Source: Burkholderia territorii
GTDB lineage: Bacteria > Pseudomonadota > Gammaproteobacteria > Burkholderiales > Burkholderiaceae
Assembly (NCBI RefSeq): GCF_902833055.1
Contig: NZ_CADFEJ010000005.1
Coordinates: 124,001 to 188,000 of the forward strand
Direction: 5' to 3'
Length of the DNA: 64,000 nt
Shown here: in pieces, positions 56,401-63,972 of the stretch
Position numbering within the stretch: the first letter of the stretch is position 1
How the letters are laid out: every line of letters begins with the position of its first letter
Position numbers and translations under genes: made by a program
Notes under the pieces: generated by a model
Told to the model about the DNA's origin: nothing
Databases searched by the model: none
Seen by the model: only the letters and a program-made list of their open reading frames with translations

Positions 56401-59400
56401 GACGGGTGCGGTGCCCGCCTCGAGCTGAATCAATTCCCCGAGCAGTGCCCGATAGCTGAGGCCGGTCGATTCGTCTACGCGATGAAGCGCCTCGTGATGA
56501 CGATCCAGTTCACCCTCGAGCGCTTCGATGCGTGCGGCCATGCGTTCACGCTGGCGCATCGAGCCGCGATCGGACGCGGTACCGCGAAAAATCGCATCCA
56601 GTTGCTCGCGGACTGCCCGGATCGTCGGCTCCCGATCCTTGTTGACGTCATTGACCATCACGATACGATCACCCAGCCCTTCCGCGACGAGGCGCTTGCG
56701 AACGACTTCCAGCGCAGCATGCTTCTGGCAAACAATCAGCAGGCTCCGGCCCCGTCCGATCGCGTCGGCAACCATGTTGACGATCGTCTGGCTCTTTCCG
56801 GTACCGGGCGGCCCTTCAACCAGCAATCCGGGCCCGCGGCGCGCCTGCAGAATGGCCGTTTCCTGCGAAGGATCGCTCGCAACGGTCAGGAATCGGTCGA
56901 GTTCGGCCGGGGTCGCGTCCGATCCGTCGTACGCCGATTTGTCCTTGAGCCTGAGCATCGACTCGAGCGCGGTACCGGACGGCGAGAGCTGCTTGAGTTG
57001 ACGAAGATCCTCGCCAATGGCCTGACCGGCGAAATCGACGTGAAACAGCACACCGGCACAGGCGATGCGCATTGCGCCGACCGACACATCGAGGGTCGGC
57101 GGCGGCAGCGCACCAAGCTTTCGACTGTCCACATCGGCCAGCAAGCCGAACGCGTCGACGACGTCGGCGGCCTTCAGCGCCGAGCGCCCGAGCACCTCGT
57201 CGGCCGCGACGCGCCATGCCTTCACGGCGTCGCGCCCCAGCAGGCCCTCGAGCGCCGGATTCAGGCGAACCTCTTCACGCTCGCCGTCGAAGGCCATTGC
57301 AACCTGCCCGCGCGTGCCAAGTTCCATCAACAGCCTGACCGGCCACAACAGGATGGGCGCGATGCGAGGGCGCGTGGTGCTGCGATGATCCTTGTAAAGC
57401 AGGAACGGGAAACCCAGATAGAGGCCGTCGATGCCAGTGTCCCGCTTATACAGCGAAGTCTGCCGGTACAGCGCGTGCAACCTGCCTTCGATCGTCCCGC
57501 CAGCGCCAAACACGGCCGGGTCCACCGACACCGTCTGGACGTTGCGCTGGAGTAGATGGTCAAGCAGCGCGGCGCTGGCGAACCGCTCGCCATTCAGTTC
57601 GTGAAGATCGACTCTCCCCGTCGTCTTCCCGATGGTCATCCTGACCAGCGGACCACGCAACACCGTGGTGGCCACTTTTTTCTCGAAGAAATCGAGAATC
57701 TGCGACACGTACTGCTGCTTCTGCGGCTCGAGCCACTGTTCCGCGGGGACGGACAACAGCACGACAACCTCATGCAGCGGCAGGCGACGCTCCAGCCGGA
57801 ACTGCTCCGCCCAGTCGTCGATCGTCGGGTTACCGGTCCGCGCGAATCCGGCGATCCGATCGTCGACGGCCCGGAACAGCTCGGCGCGCGGCAGCGCCAG
57901 GGCGGCGCGGGCCGCCTGGCGATCGAATATCAGAATCTGTTCTCGTTCCGCGATGGCTGCCGCCTGCTCGAGAATCTCGTCAACCGATCGGAACTGGGAA
58001 ATCGCCGCGCTCAACAGGACAATGAGATCTTCCTCGCTATGGACGCGGCGCTCCGATAGCGACAACAAACCGTGGTGACTCGAGTCCGGCAGCAACAAAC
58101 GCCGCTCTTCCCACTGCGCCGCCAACAGCGCGCGCGACGTGGAAAGCAGCGCGATACGGAGCATGTCCTCGTTGAGTTCGATGCCAAGCTGGTCTGCCCG
58201 GTGCCGCACTTCCCCGGCTCGCGAACGCAAGCGCGACAGCCAGCTTTCCGCCCCGATCCGTTCCAGGAACGCGGGTACAGGCCCGGTTATCAGGTCGTAG
58301 CCCTCCAGCGGGTTTTGCAACAGCCAGCCGGGCGTGACGATATCGCCACGCAGAATAAGCGGCATTTCGGCATTCAACAGCTTGAGCGCGATCATCAAGC
58401 GACAATCGTCATCGACGCCGTCGAGTTGGACCACCTGTCGCAGGCCGGCGAGCGTCTTCGCGCCGACTCCTGCCTGTTCGGCCCACGTGATGATGACGCC
58501 GCGATTCAGGTGATCGCGTGCCGCCTCCCAATTCTCGCGCTCCGCCGCGGCCAGTGCGAAGACAGCCGGCCTGCGATATTGCCGCCCCGCCAACGCGATG
58601 CTCGCACCTTCGCCGCCATCGGAGTCGACCGTCATCGCCGACGGCGCCTCTACCGGGTTGCCGTCCAGCCAGGCTTTGACCTGGGGCCACTGCCAGCGTT
58701 GATGCCGGTCACGCGCCAACAAGCCACGCAGCAGCAAATGAAGTGACGGCTCCAGGTCGTCCGGCAGCGCGACGCCATTGGCCAGCACATGAATCAGAAA
58801 GGCACGCGGATTGATGTCCTCGAAGCAGCGGCCATCGGTAAGCTGCTCCAGCAGGATCATGCCGAGGCTCCACCAGTCGGACGCTGCGGCAACACCGCCG
58901 GCGATAGCCTCCGGCGCCATGTAGCGCGTCGTTTCGAGCGGCGAAACGATGTCGAGGTCGAACTCGGACAACCGTGCCGAACCGAAGCCGCTGATGACCA
59001 GATCCAGTGGTTCACGGCTGCGCACAAGCAGCGTTCCAGGCCGCAGATCGCGATGCCGCAGCCCTACTTCCGAAAATGCGTGCAGGATCCGCCCGAGCTC
59101 GTCGACCACGCGCCGGATCGTTGCAACATCGCGCACCGCGATGCCCAGATCCGCCAGCGTCCCACCGCTCAATTCTTCGGCCACTTCATACGCGCGTTGA
59201 TCCCAGCGCCCGGTCGCAATGATTTCCGGCACATGCTCGCGCGGCAACCGGCGAATGACGTCGTAGACGGCCGGATCCGGCTCCGCCCCGGGCCGGTACA
59301 GCGTCAGAACCGCCTGTCGACCCGTTTCGTCCTGCTGCGCCGCGTAGCGTTCACGCACACCGTCCGTACTGGAAATCTGGTGCAATAATCGCCAGCCATC

Positions 59401-59772
59401 GATCCGCGTTTCTTCGCTCGGCGTCGTGTCCTCCGTCGTGCCGCCGTCCGGATCCGGGTGTGCGGTATCCAGCGCCCGCGGGCCCGAGTGCAAGGCTGGA
59501 TCCGCGCCACATTCGAGGCACATCAGGTCGCCGTCGTTCATCGGATGGCCGTTCATGCATGCGAATGACGTTCGTGCAGCGGCACGGGACGCAACCGCTG
59601 CCGCCTCCTGGCTGAGGGCCTCGGCCGTGACCACATCCTGGGGACGCCAACCGGCGGCTCGGATCGGTACACTCGACAAATCCCAGTTGCAAGGAGCGCT
59701 GCCGACCGTGCCGGCACAAAACCACTCATCAACCGACCGCTCGGTCTGGCAATTCGGACAAAAACGCATCAT
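53464..59772 (-). CDS. Giant zinc-ribbon/pseudokinase/SF1 helicase/Vsr-like nuclease
   Basis: About 2,100 residues; numbers are from the longer in-frame start at 59781. Zinc ribbons: CPNC with later Cys (8-31) and CMNGH with CLEC (75-91). A protein-kinase fold spans about 128-375, with HRDLRPGTLLV, MAPEAI and DWWSLG, but the DFG motif reads GFG and the ATP lysine is absent. A DUF4011-like region holds GIDGLYLGFPFLLY and IAPILLWPV. The SF1 helicase (COG1112-like) has Walker A EGPPGTGKSQT (990-997), VVYDEASQMP (1653-1657) and NVAVTRARHKVVLIT (near 1918). The C-terminal Vsr/MTES_1575-type nuclease (about 1990-2105) has IGIECDAPRHPLLEHARARE. The ATG at 59781 is too close to its AGGA site, so 59772 is preferred. 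It is probably the effector, recognising foreign nucleic acid and cleaving it. Confidence 0.88.
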   Translation of the reverse strand: MMRFCPNCQTERSVDEWFCAGTVGSAPCNWDLSSVPIRAAGWRPQDVVTAEALSQEAAAVASRAAARTSFACMNGHPMNDGDLMCLECGADPALHSGPRALDTAHPDPDGGTTEDTTPSEETRIDGWRLLHQISSTDGVRERYAAQQDETGRQAVLTLYRPGAEPDPAVYDVIRRLPREHVPEIIATGRWDQRAYEVAEELSGGTLADLGIAVRDVATIRRVVDELGRILHAFSEVGLRHRDLRPGTLLVRSREPLDLVISGFGSARLSEFDLDIVSPLETTRYMAPEAIAGGVAAASDWWSLGMILLEQLTDGRCFEDINPRAFLIHVLANGVALPDDLEPSLHLLLRGLLARDRHQRWQWPQVKAWLDGNPVEAPSAMTVDSDGGEGASIALAGRQYRRPAVFALAAAERENWEAARDHLNRGVIITWAEQAGVGAKTLAGLRQVVQLDGVDDDCRLMIALKLLNAEMPLILRGDIVTPGWLLQNPLEGYDLITGPVPAFLERIGAESWLSRLRSRAGEVRHRADQLGIELNEDMLRIALLSTSRALLAAQWEERRLLLPDSSHHGLLSLSERRVHSEEDLIVLLSAAISQFRSVDEILEQAAAIAEREQILIFDRQAARAALALPRAELFRAVDDRIAGFARTGNPTIDDWAEQFRLERRLPLHEVVVLLSVPAEQWLEPQKQQYVSQILDFFEKKVATTVLRGPLVRMTIGKTTGRVDLHELNGERFASAALLDHLLQRNVQTVSVDPAVFGAGGTIEGRLHALYRQTSLYKRDTGIDGLYLGFPFLLYKDHRSTTRPRIAPILLWPVRLLMELGTRGQVAMAFDGEREEVRLNPALEGLLGRDAVKAWRVAADEVLGRSALKAADVVDAFGLLADVDSRKLGALPPPTLDVSVGAMRIACAGVLFHVDFAGQAIGEDLRQLKQLSPSGTALESMLRLKDKSAYDGSDATPAELDRFLTVASDPSQETAILQARRGPGLLVEGPPGTGKSQTIVNMVADAIGRGRSLLIVCQKHAALEVVRKRLVAEGLGDRIVMVNDVNKDREPTIRAVREQLDAIFRGTASDRGSMRQRERMAARIEALEGELDRHHEALHRVDESTGLSYRALLGELIQLEAGTAPVDMPRLRTRLGTLDIAALTTLEEHCAPLARYWLPSRFEGSALAQLKSFATDAATIAAFNTTFGNFRDAERVRIETLAAHPARFDVDDPAPYRAWLDANASRLVALDDTQRKRLAQWLPLFRPADQADAEGHRYHQALGDLHRDLLAIGSGDFDAVLSEAVARLPDRELGKLETQAALATRAPSLLSRLNPATYLRRGRLMKFVSSCGAPGTDETLRKLLGAARLEKVWRPLRDTLNTIGRALHLEVVEPTCGPALVEICHARLRQLEEIRELAQHLAIAPRGDEFDSAVMSGDRAPVEQLLDGFETAFVRHNARSHSLQALMPLEEWFSDELLAACRQAIADNVSYQAPLNRIGDALPTLVAYQQFRTRARHVTAEALDVFAIMRDHEDALTRVLPEHLDETVRRSINREARLGWKRRMEHDTPELLLDQSETAAKIEALAAADEEMRRLNRELLRNGIDRGKLGSVRDWEDVTRLTGRRSRRLREFIELGTGLGLMALRPIWLMNPDVASRVLPLKSGLFDSVVYDEASQMPVEFAIPTLFRGNVSIVSGDEKQMPPTAFFSSRADSDETEIFDGELPDEAATDDERERFEDTWNRREIKDCPDLLQLARSALPVSTLQIHYRSAYRELIGYSNAAFYENNLSVPVRHPDATVRQAKPLELIQVNGLYEQQTNSDEADRVVAYLAQLWQQPYALRPSVGVVTFNRKQADLIQERLEQRAEDDDAFREHYREELERTDRGEDMAVFVKNVENVQGDERDIIVFSTTFGRNGQGTFRRLFGVLGQSGGERRLNVAVTRARHKVVLITSMPIREISDMLSTQRKPAIPRDYLQGYMEYARAMSNGELSAGRALLGRMSSERAHAKLGQAAAIDGFAEDVLAYLHGLGLSPVPAQEGDAFGLDFAIADPRTGLYSIGIECDAPRHPLLEHARAREIWRPSVLGRAIPKLHRVSSQAWYHEPEAEKARLKAAVELALSQEVVA

Positions 59773-59789
59773 GGCTGACATTTCCTGTC

Positions 59790-60434
59790 TTATCTGTTTT
59801 TCGCCTTGTCGGCGCTGATCCGGACTTGATGTCCCTGATCGATCAATAGGTCTCTCAAGCGTTGAAAATCGTCACGGTCCGGTATCCCCGCAAACCAGAC
59901 ACTGCCGTCCTCATCGAACATGACGTCGAGTGCTTTGCCACGCTTGGTCAACGTCGATTCATAATGGGAAAATCCGGCACGGCCGAGTGCCGTCAGGCAA
60001 TGTAACCGCTGATTGTCGCTGCCACGCAACGGCCGTGTCTGTGGCGCATCGATGTCAAATGCATCGGAGATCAGTACATCGATCAGGCCGTCGGCTCGTG
60101 CCAAGGTATCAGTCAATGACTCGATCGGATGGCCACTGTAGACGAGAATGTCGCAGGTCGATAATTTGCGCAGGCCATGCAAGAGGTCGATCAGCGCTTC
60201 AGGCTGATCGAACGGTTCACCGCCAGAAATCGTCATGCCGGTCGCGTCGGGCAACCAGGTCCGAACCTGCGCCAATACGGCATCGACGGTGGTTTCGCCT
60301 CCCGCATTCGCCCAGGTATCCATTGAAATGCACCCGGGGCATCGGATCGAGCAACCCTGAAACCAGATTCCGATCCGCTGCCCCGGTCCGAGTGTCGTCA
60401 CGGGAAAGTGAAGGCGCGAAATACGGATGTCCAT
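59790..60434 (-). CDS. Radical SAM protein, NrdG-like
   Basis: A 214-residue radical SAM protein. The 4Fe-4S motif is GCSIRCPGC (C-x3-C-x2-C, near residue 28), followed by the SAM-binding GGEP in MTISGGEPFDQPEALIDLL. Overall it resembles the anaerobic ribonucleotide-reductase activase (NrdG/PflA-like small activases), and no nrdD partner is nearby. It starts three bases after the AAA+ gene and ends 17 bases before the giant gene's start. Its target could be the giant or helical protein; this is inference. Confidence 0.85.
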   Translation of the reverse strand: MDIRISRLHFPVTTLGPGQRIGIWFQGCSIRCPGCISMDTWANAGGETTVDAVLAQVRTWLPDATGMTISGGEPFDQPEALIDLLHGLRKLSTCDILVYSGHPIESLTDTLARADGLIDVLISDAFDIDAPQTRPLRGSDNQRLHCLTALGRAGFSHYESTLTKRGKALDVMFDEDGSVWFAGIPDRDDFQRLRDLLIDQGHQVRISADKAKNR

Positions 60435-60437
60435 GGG

Positions 60438-62261
60438 CTATTGCTTTTGCAACTGAAACGCGCCCGCATCAATGCCCGAGATGACGAACCGATCGCCGGG
60501 TTTCGCATCCTGATCGAACAAGCCACGTGCCAGCGGATTGAGCAAATGCGCCTCGATCTGGTTGCGAATGCCGCGGCCGCCGTTGGATAGGTCCCCGAGG
60601 CATCTCGCCCGCAGCGCATCCTTGGATCGCGCATCCAGTTCGATGGCAATTTCCTGGGACGCGATATCGCCAAGCACGGCTCCGACCATCTGATCGAAGA
60701 TATCCGTCGCGATGTCCTCGCGGATGAAGTCGAAGACGATGATGTTCTCGCCGATGCGGTTGAGAATCTCGGGCCGGTTCAGGACCAACTTGAAATGCCG
60801 CTGGATTTCCCCGAGCACCTTGCTTTGAATCGCTGCAAAATCGTCGCCGGGCTGGACATTCGCGACACGCGCACCCGATTCGTCCTGACGATAGATGCCG
60901 AGGTTCGACGTAAAAACAATCAACGCTTCGGAAAAATAGACGCGATCGCCGCGCCCCGAAGTCAATACGCCGTCGTCGAGAATCTGCAGGAACTTGTCGA
61001 GAATGCGGGGATGCGCCTTTTCGATTTCATCGAAGAGCACGACACTGAACGGACGTTCGCGAATCGCATTCGTCAATTCGCCACCGACATCGTAGCCAAC
61101 ATAACCCGGGGGCGCGCCGATCAGTCGCTGATCGGCATGCTCGGCACTGAATTCCGACATGTCGAAACGAATGTAGGCGCTTTCGTCACCGAACAGCAAA
61201 CTCGTGATGGTTTTGGCGAGTTCGGTTTTCCCGACGCCGGTCGGGCCGGCGAGGAATGCAACGCCGCGCGGCCGGTTTCCCTTGCGGCCAGAACCCACGC
61301 CCGTCATGGCCCGCTTGACGAGGTCGAGCATGTGCGTGACCGCGTGCACCTGTCCCTTGACCCGTTGCCGCACAAACGTGTCTGCCCGACGAATTTTGTC
61401 TCGATCAATCTGCAGCCACGGATCTTCGGTGACGCCAACCTTGTAGCGCCGCACGGCATCGGCGATTTTCTCGATGGGAACCTGTTCGACTCGAGCTAGC
61501 GTGGCGATCGCGTTCATGTCCGCGAGCAGCAATCCCTCGGAACCATCGACAAACGCGGCTTCCGCCTGTGCAAGGCTGTCCGGCGTAGCGGCCGGGGCGC
61601 CGGGTACGCCGCGCAGTAGCGCGCCCGCCAATGCGCGACGGGCGGCACTATCGGGTTTCGATACAGGAATGTGCCGAATACGCGGATTGTCGACCAGCAA
61701 CCAGTCGGGCAAATCGCCCTCCTTGTCGACGATCCAAATCACGGTATTGAAAAACGGACGTCGCAATTCTCCCGCAGGGCGAGCCGCAGCCGTATGCGCC
61801 AATACCAGCGCCCGCGTGAAAAGTGCATGCTCGGCGGGATTCAGCGCCTCCGCGCGAATCGCGAGTCGCGAAGCAAAATCGACGACGAGTGCAACCGGCG
61901 GGCCCGGCAGCGCGGCAAGGCGATCGAGGCACGCGGTCAGCACATCGATGCCGCCGGGCGCCGTACCGTCGACCGGTGTCAGGCCAAGGCGCCGCAAGGT
62001 GTCGTCGGCAGGTTCCGTCGGCGGCAACCGGCTTTCCGGCACCGTAAAACCCGAAACCGGATTCCAGACAATCAACTGCGCGTAGCCTGCTTCCCGCAGA
62101 TTGTCGCCCAACGTATTGACCAGCGACTGCGCCGTCACGATTTCAGGTGCAATCTCACCGGCTTGCAAGTCGCGCACATTTCCCGATAGCACGAACTGGC
62201 TCTTCAAAGGAAGGAAACGCAGCAGATCACGTAACCATCTTGGCTTCACGTATGCAGGCAT
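60438..62261 (-). CDS. AAA+ ATPase with degenerate D1 and ClpB-type D2
   Basis: A 607-residue protein. Residues about 20-270 form an AAA-like module without Walker A but with FVLSGNVRDL, LVVDFASRL and DNPRIRHIPVSKPD, the remnant of a first AAA ring. Residues about 300-605 match ClpB/ClpA D2: Walker [33 protein letters not shown] (pore loop), Walker [13 protein letters not shown], sensor FTSNLG, and the C-terminal small domain. It lacks the Clp N-domain and middle coiled-coil. It may remodel or thread a protein of the operon. The ATG at 62261 is preferred; an upstream TTG is weaker. First gene of the four-gene operon. Confidence 0.87.
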   Translation of the reverse strand: MPAYVKPRWLRDLLRFLPLKSQFVLSGNVRDLQAGEIAPEIVTAQSLVNTLGDNLREAGYAQLIVWNPVSGFTVPESRLPPTEPADDTLRRLGLTPVDGTAPGGIDVLTACLDRLAALPGPPVALVVDFASRLAIRAEALNPAEHALFTRALVLAHTAAARPAGELRRPFFNTVIWIVDKEGDLPDWLLVDNPRIRHIPVSKPDSAARRALAGALLRGVPGAPAATPDSLAQAEAAFVDGSEGLLLADMNAIATLARVEQVPIEKIADAVRRYKVGVTEDPWLQIDRDKIRRADTFVRQRVKGQVHAVTHMLDLVKRAMTGVGSGRKGNRPRGVAFLAGPTGVGKTELAKTITSLLFGDESAYIRFDMSEFSAEHADQRLIGAPPGYVGYDVGGELTNAIRERPFSVVLFDEIEKAHPRILDKFLQILDDGVLTSGRGDRVYFSEALIVFTSNLGIYRQDESGARVANVQPGDDFAAIQSKVLGEIQRHFKLVLNRPEILNRIGENIIVFDFIREDIATDIFDQMVGAVLGDIASQEIAIELDARSKDALRARCLGDLSNGGRGIRNQIEAHLLNPLARGLFDQDAKPGDRFVISGIDAGAFQLQKQ

Positions 62262-62341
62262 GTCGTAACGGCAAGCGCAAAAAAACGAAAGCAAAACGTT
62301 ACCATAGCCTGTCGATCGGCATATCCCGAATGAATGTCAAT

Positions 62342-62393
62342 ATCCGAAACATATCCGGACGCATCCGAATAGCGGATGATTTCCCCCGGTCAA
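62342..62393 (-). promoter_or_regulatory. Promoter and operator of the defence-like operon
   Basis: On the minus strand, TTGACC (62388-62393) and TATTCG (62366-62371) are 16 bases apart, about 105 bases upstream of the AAA+ start. The -10 lies within the inverted repeat CATCCG-N5-CGGATG (62362-62378). ATCCG recurs at 62342, 62353 and 62363, that is every 10-11 bases on one helix face, and a variant ATATCCCG is at 62321. A repressor binding here could keep the operon low. Confidence 0.45.
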
Positions 62394-62420
62394 ATGATTA
62401 TGTGCCTCGTTTCATCGAAG

Positions 62421-62535
62421 GCGGCAAGGCTGAAGTGATGGCGCTCCCGAAGCGCGGCACGCCGCCTGCGCGGGAAGTGGCAGGAGCGACGCTCGCGGGC
62501 GTGAAGGGGGCGATTGGATCGACGTATTGCGGTTG
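62421..62535 (+). pseudogene. Diverged 3' fragment of trpS
   Basis: About 37 codons plus stop reading KAEVMALPKRGTPPAREVAG and on to the TGA, in the same frame as the last codons of trpS ([20 protein letters not shown]). By hand count about 86 of 111 bases match, and most differences are at third codon positions. It has no start or body. It marks the far edge of the block inserted after trpS. Confidence 0.8.
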
Positions 62536-62545
62536 AGCGGCGCCG

Positions 62546-62959
62546 TCACGGCCGCTCGTGTGCCGACGGCGCAGCGTGGCATACGGCCTCGATCCGGTTG
62601 CCGGCCGGATCGATGACGAAGGCGGCGTAGTAGTCTGCGTGATACTGCGGCCTCAAGCCGGGGTCGCCATCGGGTCGCCCGCCCGCCGACAGCGCTGCCT
62701 CGAAAAACGCATGCACCTGCGCGCGAGAAGCGGCCTTGAAACACCAGTGCCGCTTGCTCTCCCCGACTTCGGCGGGATCCAGATAAATCGCCAGGAAGGT
62801 GGACGCGGTGTCGTCGGCATTGCAACGTTCGCCGTAACCGAGCGCGGTGCCGCGGTCATAAACCCGGGTCGCGCCCAGCGCGGCCATGACACCGTCGTAG
62901 AAAGGGCGGGCCTGGTCGATATCCGGAACGCCGATGGACACGTGGTCAAGCAGTTGCAT
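62546..62959 (-). CDS. VOC/glyoxalase-family protein
   Basis: A 137-residue protein of the vicinal-oxygen-chelate fold. It begins MQLLDHVSIGVPDIDQARPF and has the second half CFKAASRAQVHAFFEAALSA, with the closing AFVIDPAGNRIEAVCH. Candidate metal ligands are the early His in LLDHVSIG and the late Glu in NRIEAVCH. Substrate unknown; many such proteins are resistance or isomerase enzymes. It is the first gene beyond the trpS fragment. The 92-base gap to the next gene holds nothing notable. Confidence 0.82.
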   Translation of the reverse strand: MQLLDHVSIGVPDIDQARPFYDGVMAALGATRVYDRGTALGYGERCNADDTASTFLAIYLDPAEVGESKRHWCFKAASRAQVHAFFEAALSAGGRPDGDPGLRPQYHADYYAAFVIDPAGNRIEAVCHAAPSAHERP

Positions 62960-63051
62960 GGTGTTGGCTCCATTGAACGAGCACGAGTCTACACAACCCG
63001 CCCCGGTCCGGCCGAGCAACCTTACCGACGACCACACTACCGCCCCCGTCG

Positions 63052-63972
63052 CTACGTGATCTGATAGGTCGACGCCGGCACGAACTCCTCCGGCATCGGC
63101 CGATCCCCGAGTTCCAGCACCGACCGCTCGATCGTACGCGCCATCGCATCGAGCGCGAGCGCATTCGGCGCAAGACCGAACGGCTCGGCCACTTCGTTCG
63201 CGATCGCTTCGAGCGCGATCAGCGTGTACGAGATGAATACGCAAATCAGCGGCGTGAAGAATTCCGTCGAATCGACGAGACCGAACGGCAGCAGCACGCA
63301 GTATGCATAGACCGTGCGATGCAGCAGCACGCTGTACGAGAACGGGATCGGCGTCGACAGGATGCGCTCGCAGCCGCCCACAGCCTTGCCCAGCTCGGCC
63401 AGTTGCGCATCGAACATCCAGCACGTCGCTTCGCTGCCGGGCGTGCGGCCCAGCGCACGCACGATCGCTCCACGCAGATCATCGAGAATCGCGACGGGCT
63501 GATAGCACTTGTGCGCGAACGCGGCCGCGCGCTCGGCGCCGAGGATGCGTGCCAGATCCTGCGCCGGATCGGTATGCCGCAACTGATGTTTCAGCGCATA
63601 CGTGAACGCGATCAGCAGATCCGCGAGCCGGTTGCGCTCGGCGTCGCTCACGCTGTCGGGCAGGTAGCGCCGCAGCTGCGACGTGACGGTGCGCGCCGAG
63701 ATCAGCAGGTTGCCCCACAGAAGCCGTGCCTCCTTGAAGCGCTCGAAGCTCGCGTTGTTGCGAAATGCGAGGAAGATCGCGAGCGCGAGCCCGAACAGCG
63801 TGAACGGCGCGGTGTTCAGCGGAATCTTCTCGCCGAAGATGCGCCCGTTCGTGAAGACCGCCAGCGTGCTGACGATCGCCATGAACACGAGTTGCGGAAT
63901 GATCGACTGCAGCACGGAGCCGTTCCAGACGAACAGCATCCTGAGCCAGTTTTGTCGTGGTCTGACGATCAT
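63052..63972 (-). CDS. Bestrophin-family membrane channel protein
   Basis: A 306-residue protein of the bestrophin/UPF0187 family, which forms ion channels in membranes. It starts MIVRPRQNWLRMLFVWNGSV and has the typical LGLALAIFLAFRNNASFERFKEAR region split over helices (FTLFGLALAIFLAFRNNASF), then RLLWGNLLISARTVTSQLRR, and late helices (VLLHRTVYAYCVLLPFGLVD; FFTPLICVFISYTLIALEAI) that form the pore. About four membrane segments. The end has a soluble tail. The full gene is in the window; it is the last complete feature. Confidence 0.88.
   Translation of the reverse strand: MIVRPRQNWLRMLFVWNGSVLQSIIPQLVFMAIVSTLAVFTNGRIFGEKIPLNTAPFTLFGLALAIFLAFRNNASFERFKEARLLWGNLLISARTVTSQLRRYLPDSVSDAERNRLADLLIAFTYALKHQLRHTDPAQDLARILGAERAAAFAHKCYQPVAILDDLRGAIVRALGRTPGSEATCWMFDAQLAELGKAVGGCERILSTPIPFSYSVLLHRTVYAYCVLLPFGLVDSTEFFTPLICVFISYTLIALEAIANEVAEPFGLAPNALALDAMARTIERSVLELGDRPMPEEFVPASTYQIT

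Noticed and set aside
53464..59772. Reading the giant protein as a standard Mokosh MkoA
   Set aside because: No PLD nuclease gene or domain is seen, the kinase motifs are incomplete and a Vsr-like nuclease plus AAA+ and radical SAM partners are present; treated as related, not the same.
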